NCBI GenBank assembly: GCA_037443885.1
Contig: JBBINN010000046.1
Span: forward strand, 1-18,071
DNA length: 18,071 nt
Direction of reading: 5' to 3'
From: SG8-30 sp037443885
GTDB taxonomy: Bacteria > Pseudomonadota > Gammaproteobacteria > Steroidobacterales > Steroidobacteraceae
How positions within the stretch are numbered: the stretch's first letter is position 1; each line of letters begins with the position of its first letter. This document shows, piece after piece, positions 1 through 8,202 of the stretch. The notes beneath the pieces are model-generated. The model was not told the DNA's origin and did not search any database. It saw only the letters and a list, made by a program, of their open reading frames with translations. The translations under genes were made by a program, and so were the position numbers.

Positions 1-2
1 TG

Positions 3-620
3 CGCGGAAGCGGGGTGAGCGTCACCGCCGTCTGCCCGGGCCCGGTCAAGACCGAGTTCGTCGAGGTCGCCGGCCTCGAGAAGGCCGAGGCGCGCTCGCC
101 CGACCTCTTCTGGACCGCCGTGGAGGACGTCGCCCGCGCAGCGTTCAAGCCGCAGCTGCTCTTCGCCGTGGACGCCGGCATCCAGGACGACCAGTTCCGC
201 TTCAGCGGTGACGAGCAGTTCGTACTGGCCTCGCTGGTCCTGCGGTTCAACCTGTTCCGCGGCGGTGCCGACCAGGCCGCCCTGCGCGAGGCGCGATCCC
301 GCCGCGAGCAGCTGCGTGCAGGCCGCGCGCTGGCCGAGCAGCAGATCCGCCTGGAGGTGCTCTCCGCCCTCACGGACTTTCGCGTAGCCGAGGCTTCGCT
401 CGCGACGGCCGCGAAGCGCGTCGAGGCGGCGGACGGCGCCTTCCGGATCATCAGCCGCAAGCGTGACTTCGGGCAGATCCCGCAGGTGGAGTTCATCGAC
501 GCGCGGCGCGAACTGACGCGCGCCCAGATCACCCGCAACATCAGCCGCTTCGAGGCGCTCGCCGCGCTCGCCGCCGTCGAGTATGCGGTCGGGGCCAACC
601 TGCTGGAGACGAGACCATGA
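3..620 (+). CDS. Chimeric frame: SDR C-terminal segment joined to TolC-family C-terminal third (5' partial)
   Basis: The frame is open from the left edge and ends in TGA at 618-620. Counting from the GTG at 15, residues 1-44 look like the late part of a classical short-chain dehydrogenase: the turn CPGPVKTEF at 7-15 and the stretch EDVARAAF at 37-44. From residue 45 (base 147) the protein reads as an outer-membrane efflux protein: PQLLFAVDAG, a beta-strand-like stretch ending FNLFRGG, then two long alpha-helical segments with the family signature IPQVEFIDARRELTRAQ. A TolC protein is normally above 400 residues; only about 157 are present, so most of the first repeat is missing. The next gene starts inside this stop (ATGA), as expected for a TolC gene leading an RND operon. 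The join is in frame. It may be a real deletion/fusion or an assembly misjoin; either way a functional TolC is doubtful. Confidence 0.75.
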   Translation, partial: RGSGVSVTAVCPGPVKTEFVEVAGLEKAEARSPDLFWTAVEDVARAAFKPQLLFAVDAGIQDDQFRFSGDEQFVLASLVLRFNLFRGGADQAALREARSRREQLRAGRALAEQQIRLEVLSALTDFRVAEASLATAAKRVEAADGAFRIISRKRDFGQIPQVEFIDARRELTRAQITRNISRFEALAALAAVEYAVGANLLETRP

Positions 621-1684
621 ACCGCATCCCGACCAGCCCATGGATGCCAGCCGCAGCCCTGGTGCTCGTCCTGGGCCTCGGGGGCTGCGGCGAGACGCCG
701 GAGAACAGCGCGCCTCCCCCGACGCCCGTGCGGGTCGTCGAGGTGGAACGCTCGCCGCTCGCCGCGGGCATCCGCGCGGTGGGCACGGTCGCGCCGGCCG
801 AGGAGGTCCGCCTGTCCTTCAAGACCGGCGGAGTGATCGCCGCCATCGACGTGGCGCAGGGCGAACGCGTCCGCGCCGGCCAGCGCCTCGCGACCGTGGC
901 GCGTGACGAGGTGGAAGCCGCCGTGACCCAGGCGCGGGCGATGCTCGACAAGGCCAGCCGCGACCTCGAGCGCGGGGAGGCGCTCTACGCGGACGAGGTC
1001 GCGACGCGCGAGCAGGTCGAGGACCTGCGCACCGCGAGGGACGTCGCCGCCGCCGCGCTGCGCGCCGCCGAGTTCAACGCGCGTTTCGCGACGATCACCG
1101 CTCCCGGCGACGGCATGGTGCTGCGGCGCCTCGCCGAGCCGGGCGAGCTGGTAGCGGCCGGCCAGCCGGTGCTCGTCGTCGGCAACACCAGCGCCGGCTG
1201 GATCGTGCGCGCGCATCTGCCGGACCGCGACATCGTCCGCGTCGACAAGGGCGACGTGGCGCGCGTGCGGCTCGATGCCTTCCCGGACCGGAGTTTCGAC
1301 GCCGCCATTACGGAGTTGTCCTCGGCCGCGGACCCGCTGACCGGCACCTACGAGGTCAAGTTCGCGATCGACCCGCAGGGCCTGCGGTTCGTGCAGGGAC
1401 TCGTCGCCAAGATCGAGCTGGCCGGGGAGGACGGGGCCGCGGCGCTACCGGTCGTGCCGGTCGAGTCGCTGCTCGAGGCGAACGGCTCCACGGCCGTCGT
1501 GTTCCTCGTCGCGGCGGAAGGCGAGGCGGAGGACGTCGCGCGGCGCGTCGAGGTCAGGCTCGGCCAGTGGGTCGGCACCCGCGTCGAGGTCCTCGAGGGA
1601 GTCGCCGCGGGTGACCGCGTGGTCACCGAGGGCGCCGCCTATCTCAGGGACGGCGAGACCGTCCGCATCCTGCCGCAGGCCTGA
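617..1684 (+). CDS. RND efflux periplasmic adaptor (membrane fusion lipoprotein)
   Basis: This 355-residue protein is the adaptor linking an inner-membrane RND pump to an outer-membrane channel. A hydrophobic signal at residues 11-22 ends in the lipobox LGGC (Cys24), so the mature protein should be a lipoprotein facing the periplasm. The order of domains is typical of the family: first barrel-sandwich half around 55-95 (VGTVAPAEEVRLSFKTGG, with QGERVRAGQ), a short helical hairpin at about 97-153, second lipoyl half at 158-190 (APGDGMVLRR, PGELVAAGQPV), beta-barrel at about 195-270, and membrane-proximal domain to the end (VLEGVAAGDRVVTEG). The ATG overlaps the upstream stop in ATGA, with GGAG nine bases upstream, giving translational coupling. 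The permease follows after 3 bases. The transported substrate cannot be read from the sequence. Confidence 0.93.
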   Translation: MNRIPTSPWMPAAALVLVLGLGGCGETPENSAPPPTPVRVVEVERSPLAAGIRAVGTVAPAEEVRLSFKTGGVIAAIDVAQGERVRAGQRLATVARDEVEAAVTQARAMLDKASRDLERGEALYADEVATREQVEDLRTARDVAAAALRAAEFNARFATITAPGDGMVLRRLAEPGELVAAGQPVLVVGNTSAGWIVRAHLPDRDIVRVDKGDVARVRLDAFPDRSFDAAITELSSAADPLTGTYEVKFAIDPQGLRFVQGLVAKIELAGEDGAAALPVVPVESLLEANGSTAVVFLVAAEGEAEDVARRVEVRLGQWVGTRVEVLEGVAAGDRVVTEGAAYLRDGETVRILPQA

Positions 1685-1687
1685 GCC

Positions 1688-4600
1688 ATGAGCCTGTGGG
1701 GTTTCGCGGTCAGGCGCTGGCAGTTCACGCTGGTGCTGTTCACGCTGCTGGTGGCGACCGGCATCACCGCGCTCAAGTCGATCCCGCGCCTCGAGGATCC
1801 GTCCCTCACCTTCCCCGGCTCGTTCATCGTCGTCGCCTATCCCGGCGCCGATCCCGAGGACATCGAGCGCCTCGTCGTGGACCCCATCGAGGACGCGCTG
1901 AACGGCCTCGACGACGTGAAGAAGATCGAGAGCGAGGCGCAGGACGGCTTCGCCTCGATCCAGGTCGAGTTCACCTGGGGCGTGGACCCGGACCGCAAGT
2001 ACGACGAAGTTATCCGCGAGGTCAACCGGCTGCGCCCGACCCTGCCCGCCGACATCCTCGACATCGACATCCGTCAGTTCAAGCCGAGCCTCGTGAACTT
2101 CATCCAGCTCGCGCTCGTGAGCGAGTCGGCCGACTGGCGCCAGCTCAAGGAGCTGGCCGAGGACCTCGAGGAAGCCATCGAGGTCGTCCCGGGCGTGCGC
2201 CGCGCCGAGAGCTGGGCCTACCCGGCACCCGAAGTGCAGGTCGCGATCGACCTCGAGCGTCTCGCCGCGACGGGCGTGACGCTCGGGCAGGTGATGCAGG
2301 CGGTCGCCGGCGAGGCGACGAGCATTCCCGGCGGCGCCGTCGAGGCCGGGCTGCGCCGCTTCAACGTCAAGACTTCGGGCAGCTACGACTCGGTCGAGGA
2401 AGTCGCCGACACCGTGGTCGGCGGACGCGCCGGCCGGACGGTGCGGCTGCGCGACGTCGCCGAGGTTTCCTGGGGCGTCGGCGAGGAACGGCACCTCGGC
2501 CGCTTCAAGGGCGAGCGGGCCGTGTTCGTCACGGCGAACATGAAGGACAACCAGAACATCTTCGACGTGCGCGACGCCGTGTTCGCCGAGCTCGACCGGT
2601 TCGAGGCCGGGCTTCCGGCCGGCGTGCAGCTGGAGCGCGGCTTCGACCAGTCGCGCAACGTGGACAAGCGGCTCTCCCGCCTGGAGTTCGACTTCACGCT
2701 CGCGATCAGCCTCGTGGCGCTGACGCTGCTGCCGCTCGGGCTGCGTGCCGCCGGGATCGTGATGGTGTCCATCCCGCTGTCGCTCGCCATCGGCCTCGCC
2801 CTGCTCTATTTCAGCGGCTTCTCGCTCAACCAGCTGTCCATCGCGGGTTTCGTGGTCGCGCTCGGCCTGCTGGTGGACGACTCGATCGTCGTGGTCGAGA
2901 ACATCGCGCGCCACATCCGGGAGGGAATGCCCCGGCGCGAGGCGGCGATCCGGGCCACCGACCAGATCTGGCTCGCGGTCCTCGGCTGCACGGCAACCCT
3001 GATGCTCGCGTTCCTGCCGCTGCTGTTCCTGCCCGAGGCCTCCGGCGAGTTCGTCCGCTCCCTGCCCGCCGCGGTGCTGTACACGATCCTCGCCTCGATG
3101 TTCGTGGCGCTCACCATCATTCCGTTCCTCTCCAGCCGGCTGCTGCGCGACAACGCGCCGCCGCCGGTCCGCCGCACCCGGCTCGGCCGGCTGCTCGCCG
3201 TCGGCGGCCGCGTCGTCGAGGCGACCGACCGCCTCGGCGACCGTGCGCTCGCGGCCGTCATGCGCGGCATCCACGCGTTCTACGGCCCCGCGCTGCGCAA
3301 GGCGCTCGCCTGGCCGCGCACCACCTTCGCCCTCGCCATGGCGCTCTTCGGCGGCGCGGTGCTGCTCGCGGTATCCGGCCTCGGGGTCAGCCTGTTCCCG
3401 GTCGCCGACATCCCGCAGTTCCGCGTGCGCATCGAGGCGCCGGACGGCGCGAGCCTCGCCGAGACCGACCGCGCGCTGCGTTTCGTCGAGGAGGAACTGG
3501 CGCGGCGGCCCGAGGTGAAGTACTGGTTCGCCAACCTCGGCCACGACAATCCGCGCGTCTACTACAACATCGTGCCCAAGACCTACGCCGCGAACGTCGC
3601 CGAGGTGTTCGGGGAGGTGAAGGACTACCACCCCCAGCGCACCAACGAGCTGCTCGACGAGCTCCGCGGGATCTTCGCCGACTATCCGGCGGCAAGGATC
3701 ACGGTGCGACAGTTCGAGAACGGGCCGCCAATCAACGCGCCGATCGAGATCCGCATCGTCGGCCCCGACCTCGACCAGCTGCGCGCGGTCGCGGCGGACG
3801 TCGAGGCCGTCGTGCGCTCGGTCGAGGGCACCCGGGACGTCAACAACCCGCTGCGCCTGCAGCGCACGGACCTCGACCTGCAGGTCGACTCGCAGAAGGC
3901 GGCGATGTTCGGCATTCCGGCGATCGAGGTGGACCGGACGGTGCGCATGGCGGTCGCCGGGCTGCCGGTCGGCAGCTTCCGCGAGCCGGACGGCGACGAG
4001 TACCCGATCATGCTGCGCCTGCCCATCGAAGGCCGGCCGACGCTGGACCTTCTCGACGCCATCCAGGTGTCCGCGGCGAGCGGTGCGCAGGTGCCGCTGC
4101 GCCAGCTCACCGACCCGCAGTTCCGGTCGGCTCCCAACGTCATCCGCCGCTACGACCGCGAGCGGTCGATCAGCGTCACCGCGTGGCCGCAGACCGGCTA
4201 CAACACCAACGAGCTCACCACCCAGGTCATGAAGCGGCTCGAGGACTACGACTGGCCCGCGGGCTACCGCTACATGGCCGCCGGGGAGGTCGAGGCCCGC
4301 GAAGAAGCCTTCGGCGGCCTCGGCGTGGCGCTGCTCGTGGCGATGTTCGGGATCCTGGCGGTGCTGGTGCTCGAGTTCGGCAGCTTCCGCTCGACGCTGA
4401 TCGTCTTCGGCGTGGTGCCGCTCGGCATGGTCGGCGCCATCGTGGCGCTGTTCCTCACCGGCTACACGCTGTCGTTCACCGCGCTGATCGGCATGATTGC
4501 CCTCATCGGCATCGAGATCAAGAACTCGATCCTGCTGGTGGACTTCACCAACCAGCTGCGCGAGGCGGGAGTCGCGCTCGACGAGGCGATCGAGCGTGCC

Positions 4601-4846
4601 GGCGAGGTGCGCTTCTTCCCGATCCTGCTCACCGCGCTCACGGCCATCGGCGGCCTGACGCCGCTCGCCATCCAGGGCTCGGGGCTCTACTCGCCGCTCG
4701 CCATCGTGATCATCGGCGGGCTGATCTCCTCCACGCTGCTCGCGCGGCTGGTGACGCCCGTGATGTACAAGCTGCTGCCGCCGGTGATCGAGCCGCGCAA
4801 GGCCGCTGCGCTCGGGGCCGCCCGGACAATGCCCGGAGAGACCTGA
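1688..4846 (+). CDS. RND-family efflux permease (AcrB/HAE1-like inner-membrane pump)
   Basis: The 1052-residue length matches the AcrB/MexB/MdtB superfamily of proton-driven exporters. The architecture is one N-terminal membrane helix (about 11-31), a large periplasmic porter/docking domain, a membrane bundle from about 335, a second periplasmic domain (about 575-870), and a second bundle to the C terminus. The proton-relay residues are present: adjacent Asp397-Asp398 in GLLVDDSIVVVENI of the fourth helix, and Lys945 in IGIEIKNSILLVDF, equivalent to the helix-10 lysine of AcrB. The pump should assemble with the adaptor encoded 3 bases upstream and a TolC-like channel. The gene ends 3 bases from the stop of the minus-strand MacB-like permease, so transcription of the two loci converges. 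The sequence does not show whether the substrate is a drug, solvent or lipid; the intact Asp-Asp-Lys set argues for an active pump. Confidence 0.95.
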   Translation: MSLWGFAVRRWQFTLVLFTLLVATGITALKSIPRLEDPSLTFPGSFIVVAYPGADPEDIERLVVDPIEDALNGLDDVKKIESEAQDGFASIQVEFTWGVDPDRKYDEVIREVNRLRPTLPADILDIDIRQFKPSLVNFIQLALVSESADWRQLKELAEDLEEAIEVVPGVRRAESWAYPAPEVQVAIDLERLAATGVTLGQVMQAVAGEATSIPGGAVEAGLRRFNVKTSGSYDSVEEVADTVVGGRAGRTVRLRDVAEVSWGVGEERHLGRFKGERAVFVTANMKDNQNIFDVRDAVFAELDRFEAGLPAGVQLERGFDQSRNVDKRLSRLEFDFTLAISLVALTLLPLGLRAAGIVMVSIPLSLAIGLALLYFSGFSLNQLSIAGFVVALGLLVDDSIVVVENIARHIREGMPRREAAIRATDQIWLAVLGCTATLMLAFLPLLFLPEASGEFVRSLPAAVLYTILASMFVALTIIPFLSSRLLRDNAPPPVRRTRLGRLLAVGGRVVEATDRLGDRALAAVMRGIHAFYGPALRKALAWPRTTFALAMALFGGAVLLAVSGLGVSLFPVADIPQFRVRIEAPDGASLAETDRALRFVEEELARRPEVKYWFANLGHDNPRVYYNIVPKTYAANVAEVFGEVKDYHPQRTNELLDELRGIFADYPAARITVRQFENGPPINAPIEIRIVGPDLDQLRAVAADVEAVVRSVEGTRDVNNPLRLQRTDLDLQVDSQKAAMFGIPAIEVDRTVRMAVAGLPVGSFREPDGDEYPIMLRLPIEGRPTLDLLDAIQVSAASGAQVPLRQLTDPQFRSAPNVIRRYDRERSISVTAWPQTGYNTNELTTQVMKRLEDYDWPAGYRYMAAGEVEAREEAFGGLGVALLVAMFGILAVLVLEFGSFRSTLIVFGVVPLGMVGAIVALFLTGYTLSFTALIGMIALIGIEIKNSILLVDFTNQLREAGVALDEAIERAGEVRFFPILLTALTAIGGLTPLAIQGSGLYSPLAIVIIGGLISSTLLARLVTPVMYKLLPPVIEPRKAAALGAARTMPGET

Positions 4847-4849
4847 GCC

Positions 4850-6058
4850 CTACTCGTGCCGCAGCGCCTCGATGGGGTCCATGCGCGCCGCCCGGCGCGC
4901 GGGCATGAGGCCGAACAGCACGCCGACCGCGGCGCTGAAGCCGAAGGCGAGCAGCACCGAGTCGGCCGTGACGGCGGTCTGCCAGCCGGCGAAGCGCGCC
5001 AGCAGCTCGGCGAGCCCCGCGCCGAGGGCGATGCCGAGCAGGCCGCCGAGCAGGCACAGAGTCACCGACTCCACCAGGAACTGCGCCATGATCGCGCCGC
5101 GCGTGGCGCCGAGCGCCTTGCGGATGCCGATCTCGCGCGTCCGCTCGGTCACCGTGACCAGCATGATGTTCATGATGCCGATGCCGCCCACGAGGAGACT
5201 GACGCCCGCGATGCCGGCCAGCAGGAAGGTGAACACGCCGGTTGCCTGCGCACGCGTGTTCAGGAAGGTCTTTCGGTCGATGATCGTGAAGTCGTTGTTG
5301 CGCCCGGGCGGGATGCCGTGCGCGCGGCGCAGCAGCCGCTCGATGTCGACCATCGCCTGCTCCGTCGTGGAGCCGGGCGCCACCTCGACACCGATCGACT
5401 GCACGATGTCGCTGCCGGTCACCCGGTTCCGGGCCGTCTGCAGCGGTATCCATACCGCGTTGTCCGAGACGCCCGGCCCGATGTCGCCCTTGCGCTCGAA
5501 CACGCCGACGACCTCGTAGGGGACGCCACGGATCTGCACCGTGCGCCCCACCAGCGCGGCGGCCTCGGTCTCGAGCTGGGACGGCACATCGCCGCCGAGC
5601 ACCGCCACGCGGCGGCGGGCCGCGTCGTCCGCCGCGGTGAACATGCGGCCCGCCGCGACGCGGTAGGCCTGCACCTCGGCGAAGCTGGCCGTCGTGCCCG
5701 TGATCCGCACGTTGAGGTTGCGGTTACCGAACTTGATCTGCTCGCGCAGCGTCATCTCGGGAACCACCGCGACGAGGTGGCGCGCTTCCCGGGCCAGCAG
5801 TTCCGCGTCGGCCAGCGTCAGCGTGTCCTGCTGGCGCGCCACGCCGCGCATGAACCAGGGGCCGGCGCCGATGGTCAGCACGTTCCCGCCGAGCATCCTG
5901 AGCTGCTCGTCGATGGCGCGCTGCGCGCCGGAGCCGAGCGCCACCATCGTGATCACCGCCGCAACACCGATGATCACGCCGAGCATCGTCAGCGCAGCCC
6001 GGAACAGGTTGGCCCGGATCGAGCCCAGGGCGACGGCGATGATCTCCAGCGGCGGCAC
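4850..6058 (-). CDS. MacB-like ABC transporter permease (FtsX/MacB_PCD family)
   Basis: This 402-residue permease has the type VII (mechanotransmission) topology: membrane helix 1 at about 22-44 (TMLGVIIGVAAVITMVALGSG), a large periplasmic domain at about 45-272, then three C-terminal helices at about 276-302, 326-356 and 366-386. The family signature GGIGIMNIMLVTVTERTREIGIRKALGAT spans 291-319, and the C-terminal motif PARRAARMDPIEALRHE is intact. It lacks the ATPase domain fused to E. coli MacB; that subunit is a separate gene in the same operon. The start is GTG at 6058, nine bases after the adaptor stop; no other start fits between that in-frame stop and the conserved N terminus. The subunit would use ATP binding and hydrolysis in the cytoplasm to drive conformational change in the periplasm, pushing substrate into the adaptor/TolC channel. 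Confidence 0.93.
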   Translation of the reverse strand: MPPLEIIAVALGSIRANLFRAALTMLGVIIGVAAVITMVALGSGAQRAIDEQLRMLGGNVLTIGAGPWFMRGVARQQDTLTLADAELLAREARHLVAVVPEMTLREQIKFGNRNLNVRITGTTASFAEVQAYRVAAGRMFTAADDAARRRVAVLGGDVPSQLETEAAALVGRTVQIRGVPYEVVGVFERKGDIGPGVSDNAVWIPLQTARNRVTGSDIVQSIGVEVAPGSTTEQAMVDIERLLRRAHGIPPGRNNDFTIIDRKTFLNTRAQATGVFTFLLAGIAGVSLLVGGIGIMNIMLVTVTERTREIGIRKALGATRGAIMAQFLVESVTLCLLGGLLGIALGAGLAELLARFAGWQTAVTADSVLLAFGFSAAVGVLFGLMPARRAARMDPIEALRHE

Positions 6059-6067
6059 GACGCGGCC

Positions 6068-7504
6068 TCAGCGCTGCTGCTGGTCGCGCTGGGCGATGCC
6101 CGGCACGCCGCCGATGCGACTCGCGATGAACGACTGCAGCTCCTGCTGGGTCTCGACCAGATGCGCGCTCGGCAGCAGCAGCACCGTGTCGCCCTCTGAC
6201 AGGCCTTCGACGACCTCGGCGCGGTCGAGGTCGGACAGGCCCGTCCGGATGGACACCGGCAAGCGCTCGCCGTCGCGCTGCACCACCACCCAGAACTGAC
6301 TCCCGAACTGGTAGCCCGAGCGCGGACCGCCTGCACCGCCGGGCGGCCCGCCCGCAGCCTGGAAGACGCGTCGCAGCAGCGCCTGCTCGTCGGCCGACAG
6401 CGCCGTGCCGGCGCGGCGCTTGGCCATGGCGACCCTCACCTGGTCGGCCGTGACACCCTCGGGCAGCTCGACGGTGCGCTCGCCGATCGACATGGTCCGA
6501 GGCGCGGCGGGAACAGACATCCCCTCCGCCTCCGGAGGCCGCAGCTTCGCGGCGAGTTCCTCCTCGCTGATGCCCAGGATCCCCGCGGTCGTCCGCAAGT
6601 CGCGCTGCGTGCGCAGCGCCGCCACGGGCACGGCCAGGACCCCGTCGGCCCGCGCCACGCTGATGTTCACCTCCGCGTTCATGCCCGGCTTGAGCAGCCC
6701 GCTCTCGTTGTCGATGGATACCAGCACGCCGAACAGGGTGACGTTCTGCTCGACCACGGCCTGCGGCTCGATCTTCAGCACTTCGCCGCGGAAGGGCTGG
6801 TTCGGGTAGGCCGACACCCGCACCGCCGCCGGCATCCCGGGCCGGATCTTGCCGATGTCGGTTTCGTCCACCGAGACCCTGACCTGCACGTGGCCTAGGT
6901 CGGCCATCCTGAGCAGCAGCGTGCCGCCCCCCACGTCCTGCGTCGGCGAGGAGATCACCTGGCCCTTCTCGACGCGCTTCTCGATGATGGTCCCCGCCGA
7001 CGGCGCGCGGATGGTCGTGTCGGCGAGCGCGATGCGGGCATTCTCCACGGCGACCTGCCCGGCCACCACCTGCGCCTGCGCGGCGGCGAGCTCGAGCGCC
7101 GTCTGCTCGAACTCGGGCTTGCTGAGCACGCCCTGCTCGCGCAGCACCACCGCGCGCTCCTGCTGGGCGCGCGCGATGGCGAGCCGGGCGCGCGCCGACT
7201 CCAGGTCCGCCTCTGTCTGGGCAACGCGGTTGCGCGCGGTACGCGGGTCGATGCGCACCAGCTCCGCGCCCTGGGCGACCACGTCGCCGGTCTCGGCGGT
7301 GATGGACAACACCTCGCCGGAGGCCTTCGACTTCAGCTCGACGGTCGCCACCGGCTCGATGGTGCCGGCCGCCTCGACGGACACCGCGAGGTCGCGCCGG
7401 TCCACGGTCGCGGTCTCGTAGAGCGTGGCGGTGGACTCCTTGCCGCCACCGCAGCTGGCGAGGACGAGGGTGAGGGATGCAATCAGCAGGTCGCGGAACT
7501 TCAA
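6068..7504 (-). CDS. MacA-like periplasmic adaptor lipoprotein of an ABC exporter, with a helical insert
   Basis: The 478-residue HlyD/MacA-family adaptor begins with a signal peptide and lipobox LASC (Cys18), so it is probably a lipoprotein. Domains run as: lipoyl half 1 (about 43-85, GTIEPVATVELKSKASGEV), a coiled-coil hairpin (about 88-166, rich in Ala, Arg, Glu and Gln), lipoyl half 2 (APSAGTIIEKRVEKGQVI), beta-barrel (about 205-290, including VSVDETDIGKIRPGMPA) and a membrane-proximal domain. A roughly 100-residue segment at about 299-403, with two predicted helices (ISEEELAAKL and a VTADQVRVAMAKRRAG stretch) and a Gly/Pro-rich tail, sits before the final domain. The start is TTG at 7504, overlapping the ATPase stop as TTGA; this places the lipoprotein signal correctly, and no better start is visible. 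MacA proteins are usually about 370-390 residues, so this one is long because of the insert. Confidence 0.9.
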   Translation of the reverse strand: MKFRDLLIASLTLVLASCGGGKESTATLYETATVDRRDLAVSVEAAGTIEPVATVELKSKASGEVLSITAETGDVVAQGAELVRIDPRTARNRVAQTEADLESARARLAIARAQQERAVVLREQGVLSKPEFEQTALELAAAQAQVVAGQVAVENARIALADTTIRAPSAGTIIEKRVEKGQVISSPTQDVGGGTLLLRMADLGHVQVRVSVDETDIGKIRPGMPAAVRVSAYPNQPFRGEVLKIEPQAVVEQNVTLFGVLVSIDNESGLLKPGMNAEVNISVARADGVLAVPVAALRTQRDLRTTAGILGISEEELAAKLRPPEAEGMSVPAAPRTMSIGERTVELPEGVTADQVRVAMAKRRAGTALSADEQALLRRVFQAAGGPPGGAGGPRSGYQFGSQFWVVVQRDGERLPVSIRTGLSDLDRAEVVEGLSEGDTVLLLPSAHLVETQQELQSFIASRIGGVPGIAQRDQQQR

Positions 7505-8202
7505 GCGGCGGCTCCCGGACGGCGGATGTCGGACTGGATCCGGCCGTCCATGATGGAAATGACGCGCTCGGCGTGCGCCGCGACATCGGCCTCGTGGGTG
7601 ACCAGGATCACCGTGTGCCCCGCCGCCTGCAGCTCGTCGAACAGCGCAAGTATCGCGGCGCCGGTCACCGAGTCGAGGTTCCCGGTCGGCTCGTCGGCCA
7701 GCAGGATCGCCGGCTCGTTGACCAGAGCGCGGGCGATGGCCACGCGCTGGCGCTGGCCGCCGGACATCTCCGACGGCCGGTGGTGCATCCGCTCGCCGAG
7801 ACCCACGCGCTCGAGCGCCCGCTGCGCGCGCTCGCGGCGCTCGCGGCGCGGCACGCCCGCATACACGAGCGGCGCCTCGACGTTGCCCAGGGCCGTGGTC
7901 CGAGGCAGCAGGTTGAAGGTCTGGAAGACGAAGCCGATCTCCCGGTTGCGCAGCTTCGCGAGCCTGGAATCGCTCATGCGCTCGACGGCCTGGCCGTTCA
8001 GGACGTAGTGCCCGGCGTCGGGGGTGTCCAAGCAGCCGAGGATGTTCATGAGCGTGGACTTGCCGGAGCCGGAGGCGCCCATGATCGCGACGTATTCGCC
8101 GCGCTCGATGCGAAGATCCACGCCCCGCAGGGCGTGAACGGTCTCGGCGCCCATGCGGTAGCGGCGCTCCAGGCCAGTGGCGTCTATGACGGCTTCCGTC
8201 AT
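7501..8202 (-). CDS. ABC transporter ATP-binding protein (MacB/LolD-type)
   Basis: The 233-residue nucleotide-binding subunit has every catalytic motif intact: Walker A GASGSGKST (42-50), Q-loop FVFQTFN (91-97), signature MSGGQRQR (146-153), Walker B ILLADEP with Glu171, D-loop GNLDS and switch His203 in VTHEAD. The sequence after the Q-loop (NLLPRTTALGNVEAPLVYAG) and the Walker B context are those of the LolD/MacB group that partners FtsX-type permeases. It should dimerise in the cytoplasm beneath two copies of the permease encoded downstream. The ATG at 8202 overlaps the upstream lipoprotein stop as ATGA. The frame is open further upstream, but that part is out-of-frame coding of the lipoprotein gene. 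The 3' end overlaps the adaptor start by 4 bases. The split ATPase and permease differ from the fused MacB of E. coli but are common elsewhere. Confidence 0.94.
   Translation of the reverse strand: MTEAVIDATGLERRYRMGAETVHALRGVDLRIERGEYVAIMGASGSGKSTLMNILGCLDTPDAGHYVLNGQAVERMSDSRLAKLRNREIGFVFQTFNLLPRTTALGNVEAPLVYAGVPRRERRERAQRALERVGLGERMHHRPSEMSGGQRQRVAIARALVNEPAILLADEPTGNLDSVTGAAILALFDELQAAGHTVILVTHEADVAAHAERVISIMDGRIQSDIRRPGAAA

Noticed and set aside
1445..3631. 728-codon open frame antisense to the RND adaptor and permease
   Set aside because: Its translation is Arg/Gly/Asp/His-rich with no recognisable domain and lies opposite two well-supported genes. Long stop-free shadow frames are expected at this GC content.
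1696..4908. 1070-codon alternative + frame across the RND permease
   Set aside because: It is a shadow frame with Arg/Pro/Ala-rich, repeat-like composition and no motifs, while the 1688 frame carries the complete permease.
4856..6199. 447-codon + frame opposite the MacB-like permease
   Set aside because: No domain is visible; it lies antisense to conserved FtsX-type coding sequence.
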